From the NCBI GenBank assembly GCA_044432725.1, contig JAWXUL010000004.1, positions 62,001 through 126,000 on the forward strand: a stretch of 64,000 bases of DNA, read 5' to 3'. This DNA comes from JAWXUK01 sp044432725 (GTDB lineage Bacteria; Bacillota; Clostridia; Oscillospirales; Oscillospiraceae). Shown here piece by piece: positions 25,405 to 35,952 of the stretch (within the stretch, counting starts at the first letter, position 1; every line of letters starts with the position of its first letter). The translations under genes were made by a program, and so were the position numbers. The notes below the pieces were generated by a model. The model did not search any database, was not told the DNA's origin, and worked only from the letters and a program-made list of their open reading frames with translations.

Positions 25405-28260
25405 TTAAGAAAGATTCGTAAAATTACTCAGCATAACAGCCACTTCCACTCGTGAAACAACGCCATTGGGGGTGAGTGTACCATTTGCATTTCCTGACAT
25501 CAAGCCATTTTTTACTGCCCAAGCAAGTCCAGACTGCGCCCAGCTATTTCCGCTCGTTCCGTCAGGATAGTCAGACAAAATGCCAAGTTCATAGCTGACA
25601 TCTTTCCCTTGGACTGTTGCAAGCTGACGTAAAATTAGAGCAAATTCTTCTCGACTCACATCTCCCACTGCGTTAAACCAAGTGCTTGTATTCCCAGCCA
25701 TCACTTTATTTTCAAAACACCAACCAATGGCATTGGCATAATTCCCAACATCTGTGAAATCACTGGCATAAGTGCCACCATCTCCGCTCATATTATAAAG
25801 TGATTGTGCGATTAAGCCACGATTACTTGCCGTTCCGTAATTTTCTGGAGAAATATCCGTCATAATATCAGAAGATACGAAGTCGATATAAGTGCTTGCC
25901 CATGTGGGGTAAGAACTGCTTGGGGTGGTGACTTCTGGGGTGATGCTTGGGGTAGTTGTGGTAACTGGTGCTGTGGGCAATGTTGGCACAGAGGTGGGGA
26001 TAATGGTGGGATTTTGGTTTTCCTTAGAAATATCTCCCAGAGAGGAGAATGTAAACACATTTGTATAGGAGGATAGTTGTGCTACGCTGGTATTGGGGTA
26101 GCCATAGACCACCAAGGAAGGATTGCTCTCCACAAATGGATGGTTTAAAAGAATCATTACAATGAGATGTTGATAATAAAAGCAAGAACTGACAGTACTA
26201 GGTAACACAACTTTTGCCAAAGAACTACAGCCGAGGAATTGTGCCTTATCCGTATACGTAGTATTCTCGCCATAAGCAAAACTTCGGAATCCATAAGGGA
26301 AAATTGCTTCGCTCAGGCTGGTACAATGTTGGAAGGCAGCTAAACCAACATAGGATAATCTTGTATTACTGAAATCAAGTTTCCCTAGTTTAGAACAGCC
26401 ATAGAAAGCATAATCATAAATATTTTTCGTGGTGCTTGGTAAAGTGATTTGTGGCAAAGTCGTGCAACCATAGAAAGCATAAGGTCCAATGTTCACAATG
26501 CCTTCTCGCAAATATACATCTTTTAAGGCAGTAGTATTTAAAAAAGTAGATTCAGGCAACTGATCAATATCTGCCATGATAATGGCAGAGGACAAGAGGG
26601 AACATTCTTGGAACACATGGGTTCCCATGATACGCACTGTGTCAGGCACATATGCCGAAGTCAAACCAGATCGATAGAACACCCCACGGGCGAACTCTAC
26701 CACAGTACTGGGAATCCAAATATCTCGCAAAAGAGTGGTGCGAGCAAAACAATCACGACCTAAATATTCCAAGCCTTCGTTCAAAGTCACCGAATGTAAG
26801 TTGGTACAGCCGTCAAAGGCATATCCCTCAATTCGCTTGAGGGTATTTGGCATGGTAACAGAATCAATATTTGTCTTATTTTGAAAGACATTGGCAGCTA
26901 TGCCAAGGACAGTCCTTCCACCAATGGTGGAAGGAATCACCACATTGCCACCAGAACCAGTATAAGAGGTAATCAAACCACCTGCCCCAAGAACAAAATC
27001 CGATTCTGCACTTGCGTTGGGTGTTGGGACTGGAGTGACTTCCGTCACTACCATGTCAGATTTTTTGGGCAGTGCAGGGGCTGAGGTTGGGGACGTGATA
27101 GCGTTTTGATTTTCACTTGATGTAGACCCCAGAGAAGAGAAGCGAAACACATTTGTATAAGTGGAAAGTTTCGCCACAGAGGTATCTGGATAGCCATAGA
27201 CCACCAAGGAGGGATTGCAGTCGATAAAAGGATGGTTTAAGATTTCATAATTATTCGTGAGATAGTTCAGCACCAGCCCAGCGCTAAAATTGGGAATGGT
27301 ATAGCGCCAATAGCAAGAACTTAAAGTGCTAGGTAGCACCACTTTTTCCAAAGAAGTACATCCATAAAATTGCGCCTTATCTGTATAGGTATAATTCTCG
27401 CCATAAGCAAAACTTTGGAATCCATAAGGGAAGATCGCTTCCCTTAGGCTGAGACAATGTTGGAATGCTGCTAAACCCACCGAAGCTAGTTGGGTATTGG
27501 AAAAATCAAGCTTCTCCAGTTTAGAACAAGCAAAAAAAGCATATTGGTTGATGGTTTTGGTGCTGCTTGGTAGGGTGATTTCTGTTAAACTTTTACATCC
27601 ATAAAAGGCATAAGGACCAACAGTGGCAATGCCTTCTCTTAAGTAGACTTCTTTCAAGACGACAGAGTTTAAGAAAGTAGATTCTGGTAAGAGGTTGACA
27701 TTTGCCATGAAAATCACCTCTGTGAGACGTTGACATTCTTGGAACACATGAGTGCCCATACTTCTCACTGTGGCAGGCACATATGCAGAGGTCAAACCAG
27801 ATTGATAAAACACCCCACGAGCCAATTCCACCACGGTACTAGGAATCCAAATGGCAGTTAAATTGGTGGTGCGGGCAAAAGAATCACGACCTAAATATTC
27901 CAAACCTTCATTCAAATCCACAGAGCGTAAGTTGCTACAGCCATCAAAAGCATACTATTCTATCCGTGTCAAAGTACTTGGCATGGTGACAGATTCTATG
28001 CTTGTCACATTTTGGAAGGCACTCGTCCCGATGCTGTACACTGTCTGCCCGCCAATGGTAGAAGGGATGACCACATCGCCACCAGCTCCTGTATATTTTG
28101 TGATGATTCCACCACTGCCCATGGTGAAATCTCCTTCACTACTGGCGAGAGTTTGGGTATAAACTCCTGTTTCCTCTGTGATTTCTCTGGCAAAGCTGAC
28201 CATAGATACACTGGATAAGAGCATAGAGCTTGCTAGAATGAAGGGTAATAATTTTTTCAT
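25405..28260 (-). pseudogene. BspA-type leucine-rich-repeat/SLH surface protein interrupted by a stop codon
   Basis: Full frame of about 951 codons: signal peptide (MKKLLPFILASSMLLSS), two near-duplicate LRR_5 (BspA/Treponema-type) blocks of about 330 residues each, Pro/Thr linkers, and C-terminal SLH repeats (FTDVGNYANAIGWCF; SWAQSGLAWAVKNGL). A TAG at 27955-27957 follows ...LTRIE, where the second block has a Gly codon (RIEGYAFDGC). Translation would stop after 101 residues; the downstream 849 codons are intact. Either a recent nonsense mutation, readthrough or a sequencing error. Intact homologues are cell-wall-anchored adhesin-like proteins. Confidence 0.8.
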
Positions 28261-28480
28261 AATGACAGACCTCGTTCCTTGGTGAAATTTTGATTTTTTT
28301 AATGTACAGTATCTATTGTATGGTAAATAAAGGGGAAAGTCAAGGGGTAAGAGGAATATTAAGAAGGTTTACTCAGAAGCAAGAAAAAATAAATGTTATA
28401 TAACCCTTGACAAGAAACCTGACTAGCTGTATAATACAGTTAAACTGCACTACAGGATTAATACAGAAAGGGGTGGTAAT

Positions 28481-28876
28481 GTGGTATCATTCCATGACCT
28501 GATTTTAAAAGAAGATAGCCCGATATATTTGCAAATCATAGCCCATGTCAAAGCAGGGATCGTGGGAGAACTGATCAAAAATGGAGATGAAATGCCCTCT
28601 CGAAGAACAGTTTCAGCTCTTTTAGGGGTGAATCCAAACACAATTCAAAAAGCTTATAGGCAAATGGAAGAAGAAGGTTTGATATACTCCCACGCAGGGG
28701 CGAAAAGTTCCATTACTGTTTCCCAAGCACAGGTAAAGGAATTGAAAAAAGAGTTGCTTGAAGGGGATATTTTACACATCATCCTTCGTTTACAGGCGAT
28801 CGGGCTAAAAAAAGAGGATGCATTCACACTGTTAGAAGATTTATGGGAGGAGAATGAAGATGAAACAAAAATTTAG
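28481..28876 (+). CDS. GntR-family (YtrA-type) transcriptional regulator
   Basis: A 131-residue repressor-like protein. The winged helix includes SPIYLQIIAHVKAGIV, MPSRRTVSALLGVNPNTIQK and MEEEGLIYSH. The short C-terminal dimerisation tail is typical of the YtrA subfamily, which regulates adjacent ABC transporter operons. The start is a GTG at 28481 after AAAGGGGTGG; an out-of-frame ATG lies just upstream. The stop overlaps the start of the next gene. Confidence 0.9.
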   Translation: MVSFHDLILKEDSPIYLQIIAHVKAGIVGELIKNGDEMPSRRTVSALLGVNPNTIQKAYRQMEEEGLIYSHAGAKSSITVSQAQVKELKKELLEGDILHIILRLQAIGLKKEDAFTLLEDLWEENEDETKI

Positions 28877-29597
28877 TTTATTATCCTTGGTCAGTAGCCA
28901 TACACTGAAACCTGTGATTTCAATTTGCATTATAATGGCAAGTTTTCAAGCTGGACTACTGTATTATTTTGGAGTAAAACAAGAGGAACTTATGAATTTC
29001 AACGGAAGTATACAGCCATTTTATGCGTGGGGGGAGCATTTTTGGATGGAATTAAGCTATCTTATAGCACTTTGTGGAATTCTTGTCCTTTGCCTTTTAG
29101 AAAACTCTCTTCGTAATGGTAAGTATACATTGTTGCGACTAAGTACAAAGGAAACTGATTTCTTTCTTGCCTGCTTTTTTAACACATTGTGTTGCCTTTT
29201 GCTCTTGTGGGCAGTGGAGGCGATTGTACTAATTTGTGGAAGTTATTACTATATTTCAGTCACACCTTCTGATTTTCTCACCAATCAAAGTATTTTTCTT
29301 GCAACGTTATACAGCAACTTTCTCCAAGGGATTTTTCCAACGGTTAATCTGGCTGTTTGGGTGAAAAGTATGCTACAAATACTGTTAATTTCCTCCACTG
29401 TGGCAAGTGTTTCCACAAGTATCCTACAGGGGAAGTTGAGGAAATATTTGATAGGTTTCCTTGTTTTTCTTGTGCTAAACTATTTTTCCTCTAGGTATGT
29501 AGAAAGTAACCTTGTTTTTTCTGTGATTTATGCTGTGTTATTGGTGTTTGTGCTGAAAGGAGGCTTGTCTTGTGAAAGAGAAAAGGAAACAATGTAA
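28860..29597 (+). CDS. ABC transporter membrane protein (probable permease)
   Basis: A 245-residue hydrophobic protein with about six membrane helices and no recognised motif. The ATG at 28860 is chosen because GGGAGGAGA lies 7 bases upstream; an in-frame ATG at 28854 is too close to that site. It overlaps the regulator gene and the next membrane gene, indicating translational coupling. Its position in a YtrA-type operon with an ATPase suggests a permease. Confidence 0.65.
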   Translation: MKQKFSLLSLVSSHTLKPVISICIIMASFQAGLLYYFGVKQEELMNFNGSIQPFYAWGEHFWMELSYLIALCGILVLCLLENSLRNGKYTLLRLSTKETDFFLACFFNTLCCLLLLWAVEAIVLICGSYYYISVTPSDFLTNQSIFLATLYSNFLQGIFPTVNLAVWVKSMLQILLISSTVASVSTSILQGKLRKYLIGFLVFLVLNYFSSRYVESNLVFSVIYAVLLVFVLKGGLSCEREKETM

Positions 29598-30117
29598 CAT
29601 TCAAAATTTCCTACCCATGGGCGAAGAAGCAATACCTCTATTTCGTCTATATTCTATATTTTTAGGGGTACTATTCCTTTTATCGCTCCAATTTTTTTAT
29701 CATTTTTGGCGTTTTCAAGTGGAACAAGAGTGGATTTTAGAACGGGATGGACTTTTGATTCAAACTGAATATTTTGGTCAACTGATCAAAAAAGGCTTCA
29801 ATGGTTTGCCTTATTTTTATATTTGGTGTTTTGGATTGGGCATACATCATTATTATACCCACACAAGGGGAAGTAAATCAATCTATTTAATGAAAAGATT
29901 GCCAAATTCTTGGGAATTTGTGGTGAGAATCTGGACTTTCCCAGTCGTGTTTTCCTTAGTGACAGGTATTCTTACGGTTATTTTAATATTTTTGTACTAC
30001 CAATACTATCTCTGTTTTTCAGTCCCAGACACAATTCCAGAAAATCAACTGGAAATTTTTATAGACTTATGGTTTCAAGGAGGAGAAAAATATGTTGAAA
30101 TTAGAAAATATCAATAA
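29572..30117 (+). CDS. Second membrane subunit of the ABC operon
   Basis: A 181-residue protein with about three to four hydrophobic segments (PLFRLYSIFLGVLFLLSLQF; TFPVVFSLVTGILTVILIFL). GTG start after AAAGGAGG. It overlaps the previous gene by 26 bases and the next by 26 bases. No motif recognised; its position implies a transporter subunit. Confidence 0.6.
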   Translation: MKEKRKQCNIQNFLPMGEEAIPLFRLYSIFLGVLFLLSLQFFYHFWRFQVEQEWILERDGLLIQTEYFGQLIKKGFNGLPYFYIWCFGLGIHHYYTHTRGSKSIYLMKRLPNSWEFVVRIWTFPVVFSLVTGILTVILIFLYYQYYLCFSVPDTIPENQLEIFIDLWFQGGEKYVEIRKYQ

Positions 30118-30832
30118 AAAATACTTGCCAGTAAGCAAGGCATTGGACTCTGTGAATCTCGACTTACCACGAGGAGAAATCGTGGGAATTTTCGGAGAAA
30201 ATGGAGCCGGTAAAACAACATTGATGAAATCTGTCTTCAATTTTCATCACTATGAAGGGAAAATAACCTTAGATGGTGAAAAAATCACTCGTGCCAACAT
30301 CAATAAACTTTCCTTTGCTACCTGTGAACATTCCTTCTTTCCTAAGATTACTGCAACAGCACATCGTGAATTTTATGAAAATCATTTCACTACTTTTCGC
30401 AGAAAACGCTACGAAACCTTGATGGAGTTTTTTGAACTTCCTCAAAACAAAAAAATAAAAAGCTTTTCCACAGGGCAAAAAAATCAATTTGAGGTCATTA
30501 TGGCACTGTCACAGGGAGCTGATTACATTTTCATGGACGAACCCTTTGCTGGGAACGATATTTTCAACCGTGAGGACTTCTATAAGGTGCTTTTGGGGAT
30601 TTTAGAAGAACAGGAAACTTTGGTCCTATCCACCCATTTAATCGAAGAAGTTTCCAATTTTATTGGTCGTGCCGTGCTGTTCAGCAAGGGGAAAATCATT
30701 GGGGATACCACTCTGGAGGACTTGGAAGAAAAGGGCTTAATGGCTTATGTGAAAGAGTCCTATCAATACCAAAATGACCGAGTCAGCCGTGCTTTGGAAA
30801 GATTTCAGGAGGAAAAGGAGGGAGATACATGA
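30092..30832 (+). CDS. ABC transporter ATP-binding protein
   Basis: A 246-residue ATPase. Walker A GENGAGKTTL, a degenerate signature FSTGQKNQFEV in place of LSGGQ, Walker B YIFMDEPFAGND and switch His in LVLSTHLIEEV. CAAGGAGGAG precedes the ATG. It is of the YtrB type found in GntR-controlled operons linked to cell-envelope stress or antibiotic responses. Confidence 0.9.
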   Translation: MLKLENINKKYLPVSKALDSVNLDLPRGEIVGIFGENGAGKTTLMKSVFNFHHYEGKITLDGEKITRANINKLSFATCEHSFFPKITATAHREFYENHFTTFRRKRYETLMEFFELPQNKKIKSFSTGQKNQFEVIMALSQGADYIFMDEPFAGNDIFNREDFYKVLLGILEEQETLVLSTHLIEEVSNFIGRAVLFSKGKIIGDTTLEDLEEKGLMAYVKESYQYQNDRVSRALERFQEEKEGDT

Positions 30833-32241
30833 ATAAATCAGCGATATTCTCGATCTTCTTTGCAGTGGTTTCTGTTCTTGTCATTGGAGGCACTTCCGTG
30901 AAACTTGCCTCTGTGAAAGAAGAAGTGACAATCAGTCAAACTGTTTTAGTGGGGGATGAAAGTCTTGTGACTAACATTCAGATGAATTTAATCACTTATG
31001 ATCAATATATGAACTCTTGGGAGATGAATATACCCTTATCTGCACCAGAAGAGAGGGAAACTACCTTCTGTTTTAATGTGAATCCTTGGATTGCTTATCC
31101 CAACGAATCAGAAGGGGATTTTTACCTTGGAACAAGTGTTAATATTTCAGGCTCCACCATGGGAACAATGGATTTTGAACTCATGGAACAAGAGCAAGGA
31201 CACGAACAACTTTCAAGAGAGATGCTACTACCTTTTTTGATGCTAAAAGAAGTAGCAAGTGCCACTCCATTAGGGGAAACCCACAGTGAAACTTTATCTA
31301 TGGCAGATTATTATGATTACTTACCTCTTAGTTTTAACATTTTCCCCAAAGGGGCTCGAGCCTTTGTCAATCCTTCTTATGATATTTTACAAGATTATTT
31401 TAAGTTTCCTGTTCACCCAGAGATAAAACTGAACATCACCGTTGAAAAAAGCATGGAGGGGGTCAAAGCTTATTCTGTTAAAAATGCGGGGGATATTACT
31501 TCTGAAATTCTGGCATCTTATGTGATGGTGGAGGATGGTATCATTGCTGCGACACAATCAGTGACTTATCAGGTTTCCATGCCAGATGAATGGAGTATAA
31601 TCAACGAATTCATCAGGCAAGAAGAAACTCAAATCACTAAAATTTCTTGGAATCATGTGAATGATGGGAATATCAGCACTGTGGAAATAAACGATGTTTA
31701 TGAAATTTCTACCCTTGATTCTTCTTATACTATCTTTGATATGGTGGATTTAGGAGAAAATTTAGGGGTATTGCAGGAAAAAAAGGACCAATATTCTTTT
31801 TCTGTCCGTGACAAAGAAAGTTTTGAAGAACTTCAATCGGTACCTCTCAGCCATGATGGCTATACAATCAACGAAGTGGATGGTGCATTTCTGATTGTTT
31901 CTTCTATTTCTCCAGAGGAAACAGCACGTTTCACCGTGTTAGAACAAGAGAACGACCATGTTTTCATCGGATTAGAGGGGGAAGATAGGTATCTTTTGGA
32001 AGGTGAAGAGAACAAGTATTACTCTATGGCACATTATAATTATCATAAAGGGCATCTTTCAATGATAAGAGAGTATCGACGACATGATCAACATTTAGGT
32101 GATATATTCGTGAAAGTTTTCGATGAAAGTGGTATGTATTTTGCCAGTCTTTACGAAAGTAGCCAAACAATCCAAGGAGAATATTACAATGGTATTGATT
32201 ATGTGCAACTCTTTGACCAAGCAGAAATTACTTATAAATGA
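30829..32241 (+). CDS. Hypothetical exported/membrane-anchored protein of the ABC operon
   Basis: A 470-residue protein with an N-terminal hydrophobic segment (IFSIFFAVVSVLVIGG) and a large, mostly beta, extracellular region with no Cys lipobox. The start codon overlaps the ATPase stop (ATGA). No family recognised. It is probably a signal-anchored accessory protein; the operon ends with the hairpin at 32305-32336. Confidence 0.6.
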   Translation: MNKSAIFSIFFAVVSVLVIGGTSVKLASVKEEVTISQTVLVGDESLVTNIQMNLITYDQYMNSWEMNIPLSAPEERETTFCFNVNPWIAYPNESEGDFYLGTSVNISGSTMGTMDFELMEQEQGHEQLSREMLLPFLMLKEVASATPLGETHSETLSMADYYDYLPLSFNIFPKGARAFVNPSYDILQDYFKFPVHPEIKLNITVEKSMEGVKAYSVKNAGDITSEILASYVMVEDGIIAATQSVTYQVSMPDEWSIINEFIRQEETQITKISWNHVNDGNISTVEINDVYEISTLDSSYTIFDMVDLGENLGVLQEKKDQYSFSVRDKESFEELQSVPLSHDGYTINEVDGAFLIVSSISPEETARFTVLEQENDHVFIGLEGEDRYLLEGEENKYYSMAHYNYHKGHLSMIREYRRHDQHLGDIFVKVFDESGMYFASLYESSQTIQGEYYNGIDYVQLFDQAEITYK

Positions 32242-32304
32242 AGAAACTCCTGTAAATTTTAACCACTAATGCCCAAAGCACGGAAGATTCAACAGATCAT
32301 GGAG

Positions 32305-32336
32305 AGAGTACCTTTGTCCTTGGACGAAGGTACTCT
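32305..32336 (+). terminator. Terminator-like hairpin after the ABC operon
   Basis: 15-bp stem (32305-32319 with 32322-32336, one G-U pair, very short loop) followed by GATTATATTCT, 63 bases after the last stop codon. Confidence 0.6.
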
Positions 32337-32459
32337 GATTATATTCTATCCTATTTTGCAACCACTCGACTTAGGTCAGATAGTGATTGCAGTTTCTCTA
32401 ATATTTTAGGAAAGTTTTTTCCAGTTTCATAAAAACTTTATGCACTATGTGGATCAGCT

Positions 32460-32580
32460 ATACTAAGTTGTACAGAAAAAAATCGAACTGTGTGTTATAC
32501 TAGACAATAAGAAAGAGGTGATACACATGGCAGAAAAAGTAAAAAAATACTAGATGAATTCAAAAAGCAAATCGTTTAAT
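32460..32580 (+). mobile_element. Relic of a transposase orfA 5' end
   Basis: TTGTACAGAAAAAAATCG at the left resembles an element terminus. After GAAAGAGGTG the frame starts MAEKVKKY and is broken; in the shifted frame DEFKKQIV follows, together resembling the N-terminus of an IS3-type orfA. No further transposase is present. Confidence 0.45.
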
Positions 32581-32606
32581 TTTCCCAAAGGTATAGATAA
32601 ATGTGA

Positions 32607-32637
32607 AAAAGAGCAACTCTGTGTGAGTTGCTCTTTT
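32607..32637. terminator. Bidirectional terminator hairpin downstream of hsdR
   Basis: Perfect 13-bp stem (32607-32619 with 32625-32637), A-rich on the left and TTTTCAT on the right. Confidence 0.75.
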
Positions 32638-32672
32638 CATCTTAAAATGTCTTTCATCTGGGAAATATCAGC

Positions 32673-35600
32673 TTAGACCTTAACATTTTGATTTATTTCT
32701 TGGATGATTTTGTGTATTCCTTGCCATACTGAAAGATCCGTGAAAATCTCAACAACGCTTCCTTTGGAAGTGAACGGTGCTTCTTGCAAGACAGATAGGT
32801 CCTTCATCATACCATTTTCCACGATGTACTCCACAATTTGGTTCACAAAGTAAATTTGTCGATCATCTAAATTCGCATTACTTAAAAACACCCCAAAGGC
32901 TTTTTTCGCTGCATTCATATCCAGTCCAAGAATTTCTCGGACAAATTCCCCTAGAGGTTTTTCGCCAAAGGTGTTTTCATATTCTTCGGCTGTGCCTACT
33001 TGACTCCATAAAATATCTTGTAAATCAACCATATCCTCAAATGTAAGTGGCTCATTATGCTTTAATTTCGCAATGGTTGGGTGATTTTGGTGTTCACGCA
33101 CATAAAACTCTGCTTTTTCTTTATAATTTTTTAAATCATCATTTTCTAAGTCAGATTCATGCCACTCCGTGGTGATTTCATCCGTGAAGTTGGTGCTATA
33201 AATGCGGTGTTCCTTTTTTATAAATTTCACCAAACCACGTAGAGACTTTCTGATGTGTTCAAATTCTGGGATTGTTGCCTCCCCCATGTAATCATTGTGT
33301 AAAATTTTCTCGATTAACTCGTGTTGCGCCGTGATTTCAGGAACATTTTGGATTCTGGAAATATCATTTACTCTTTGAAATAAATCACCTATTCCTTTAG
33401 ACATTGGTTTTTTAGCCAAAAAGGCAAACTCTATCCCATAGAGAAGGGCATCGAATCGCAAAGCAGAAATTTCATCCTTGTCTGGCAAGATAAGATGTGC
33501 CAAATGTTCAGAAATCAGTGCCGTATCCTGAGAAGTGAGAGAATCATATGCCTTTTTATCGGAAAATTTCTCCACAAACTCTAAGTGCTGCTGCACTGCA
33601 AAGTGTTCTTTGTTTAATTCAGATACTTTTCCTACTACTTCAATGACTAAGTTTTCTCTGATTTCTTGTAATTCAGGGCTTTGATAATCGAAGTCTTGGA
33701 GCAATAGAACTAATTTCGCCTTTAAATTCACCAAAGCACCTTGCAAAGGGAGGATATTGTTGGAAGTTTTTCCTTCGTGCATACGGAAGAACTTGAAATT
33801 TCCACAACAATCGAAAATATAGAACTTGCTTTTATCCGTCCCGTCAATCAGGTTGGGACAAAGACGAGTGCCACGTCCAATCATTTGCCAAAACTTCGCT
33901 TTACTCATGACTCGTTTGAAAAATACCAGATTAACCACCTCAGGAATATCAATCCCAGTGTCTAACATATCCACAGAAATGGCGATGTGTGGCATTTTAT
34001 TCCCATCAGTGAAGCTATCAATGGCAGTTTCTGCATAGTTAATATAATTATCAATGACTTGGGCAAAACCAGGAAGATGTGGATAGTTTTTGTTGAATAT
34101 TTCGTATATTTTCTCTGCATGTAGATGATTCTTTGCGAAAACAATGGTTTTCCCTAGTTTGCTACCATAGTCCACTGAAATCCCTTGTGTCATCACCAAG
34201 TCCAACACTTTCGAGATGGTATCTTCGTTAAAAAGCCACTCATTCAGGGCAGAGGAAAGGATTTTTTTCGGAACATTCCCTGCATCATCGGTAAAAGTCT
34301 CTTCAAATTCTTCTTTTTCCTCGTCACTTAGGTCATCATAGTGAATGCCTTCGTCAATGAATTTCAATTTACTTTCCACAGACATAAAATCCACTAAATA
34401 TCCATCTCTCACAGCTTGGGCAAGTTCATAGCCATAAGTGGGGATTCCCTTGTCCAGTTGGAAGATTTCATAGGTGTTTTTGTCAATTTCGTCCTTAGGT
34501 GTTGCCGTCAAACCCACCAAAGGCGCATCAAAATAGGTGAAAATATCCTTGTACTTGTTATAAATAGAGCGATGTGCCTCGTCACAAATCACAAGGTCAA
34601 AGTGACCTGTGGTAAACAGCTTCCCATCCTTGTCTTTGATTGTGTCAATGCAGTTGATCATTGTTTGATACGTAGAAAAAACGCAGTGAGCAGAGGTGTT
34701 TTTCTTATCTTCACAGAGATTTGTACAAGAAAGATTAGGTAAAAGATTGACAAAGCTCCTTTTTGCCTGAGAAATCAGTGGAGTTCTGTCTGCTAGGAAC
34801 AATATGTTTTTCACCCAACCATGTTTTTGCAGAATCTCACAAAGTGCGATGACAGTTCTCGTTTTCCCCGAACCTGTTGCCATCACAAGGAGTGCTTTCC
34901 TCTGATTTTCTTCCAAAGTACGACAAACGGCTCGAATAGCGCCTTCTTGGTAGTACCTATCTGCAATTTTCTTGTTCATTTCAATGTTTTTCAGGGGAGT
35001 TCGTTGTTTTCGCAAATTATAGAGTTTTTCCAAGTCTCGTTTTGCGTAAATCCCAGCCACTTTTCTTTCTGGATATTGCCAATCAAGAAGTCTGTATTCA
35101 AATCCGTTGGTTAAAAATAACACAGGTTTCACTCCATGCTGTTTTTCAAGCAATTCAGCATACAATGTCCCTTGAATCCTTCCTTTTTCCACGGAAACAG
35201 AGGTTCTTTTTGCTTCAATGACGGCTAGAGGCTTACCAACATCGTCATAAAGGACATAATCAGCGAAACCAACTTCGGATTTATTTGGCATTCCTTGCAG
35301 TTCTACCTCGTCAATCCAATTTCCCTTTTGTTTCCAACCTAAATCACGCAACATGGTGTCAATATATATTTTTCTGGTGGCATATTCTGATAAATCCAGA
35401 GGTTTTGGCTCGTAAGATTCTTTCTTTTCCTCGCAACGCTGAGAAAGTTCCTCTCTCACATCCTCCTTTTCTTTCTGCAACGTGGTGAAGTCCACTTCAG
35501 AAATAGGACTGGCAGGGACGGCTTCTCCTTGCTTCAGTAAAACAGGGTCAAATTCTCTGTCCTCATAATGTTCCCCATAGCAATAGCCCAAGAAGTCAAG

Positions 35601-35951
35601 AAAAATATAGAGATTTTGCAAACAAATAGTGGCTTTTTGTTCTGAGATTTCTGCTTTTTCGTGGCTGGTATCATTCCCAGCTTTTCGAATAAAATCAAGT
35701 CGAAAGAACAACTCAGGATCTATAAACTGCTTAAAGCAACGAGCCGTCAACAGGCTGTGAAGGGTGCTGTTTTCTGGAAAATATAGTGCATTTTCCACAG
35801 AATAGAGCCATTTTATGGCGAACTCCATGGCTCTGCGACAGTTGACTGCTGCTGTGGCAGGGTCAATGGCAAAGCATTTCTCTGCATTCACTGCCACTTT
35901 GGCAAAGGTTTGAAATTGTGGTTCTTTGGTAAAATGATCGAAGTTGGTCAT
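32673..35951 (-). CDS. hsdR: Type I restriction enzyme, subunit R (HsdR)
   Basis: A 1092-residue DNA translocase-nuclease. The N-terminal DUF4145-like helical region is about residues 10-110. The nuclease region has YVLYDDVGKPLAVIEAKRT (PD-(D/E)xK-type D...EAK). Helicase motifs: MATGSGKTRT (I), VICDEAHRSIYNK (II, DEAH), GLTATP (III) and MIGRGTRLCP (VI). The start at 35951 is chosen from the AAAGGA site; an in-frame ATG at 35960 abuts that site. With HsdM and HsdS upstream on the same strand it completes a type I system. No frameshift is seen, so the restriction subunit appears intact. Confidence 0.95.
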   Translation of the reverse strand: MTNFDHFTKEPQFQTFAKVAVNAEKCFAIDPATAAVNCRRAMEFAIKWLYSVENALYFPENSTLHSLLTARCFKQFIDPELFFRLDFIRKAGNDTSHEKAEISEQKATICLQNLYIFLDFLGYCYGEHYEDREFDPVLLKQGEAVPASPISEVDFTTLQKEKEDVREELSQRCEEKKESYEPKPLDLSEYATRKIYIDTMLRDLGWKQKGNWIDEVELQGMPNKSEVGFADYVLYDDVGKPLAVIEAKRTSVSVEKGRIQGTLYAELLEKQHGVKPVLFLTNGFEYRLLDWQYPERKVAGIYAKRDLEKLYNLRKQRTPLKNIEMNKKIADRYYQEGAIRAVCRTLEENQRKALLVMATGSGKTRTVIALCEILQKHGWVKNILFLADRTPLISQAKRSFVNLLPNLSCTNLCEDKKNTSAHCVFSTYQTMINCIDTIKDKDGKLFTTGHFDLVICDEAHRSIYNKYKDIFTYFDAPLVGLTATPKDEIDKNTYEIFQLDKGIPTYGYELAQAVRDGYLVDFMSVESKLKFIDEGIHYDDLSDEEKEEFEETFTDDAGNVPKKILSSALNEWLFNEDTISKVLDLVMTQGISVDYGSKLGKTIVFAKNHLHAEKIYEIFNKNYPHLPGFAQVIDNYINYAETAIDSFTDGNKMPHIAISVDMLDTGIDIPEVVNLVFFKRVMSKAKFWQMIGRGTRLCPNLIDGTDKSKFYIFDCCGNFKFFRMHEGKTSNNILPLQGALVNLKAKLVLLLQDFDYQSPELQEIRENLVIEVVGKVSELNKEHFAVQQHLEFVEKFSDKKAYDSLTSQDTALISEHLAHLILPDKDEISALRFDALLYGIEFAFLAKKPMSKGIGDLFQRVNDISRIQNVPEITAQHELIEKILHNDYMGEATIPEFEHIRKSLRGLVKFIKKEHRIYSTNFTDEITTEWHESDLENDDLKNYKEKAEFYVREHQNHPTIAKLKHNEPLTFEDMVDLQDILWSQVGTAEEYENTFGEKPLGEFVREILGLDMNAAKKAFGVFLSNANLDDRQIYFVNQIVEYIVENGMMKDLSVLQEAPFTSKGSVVEIFTDLSVWQGIHKIIQEINQNVKV

Positions 35952-35952
35952 C

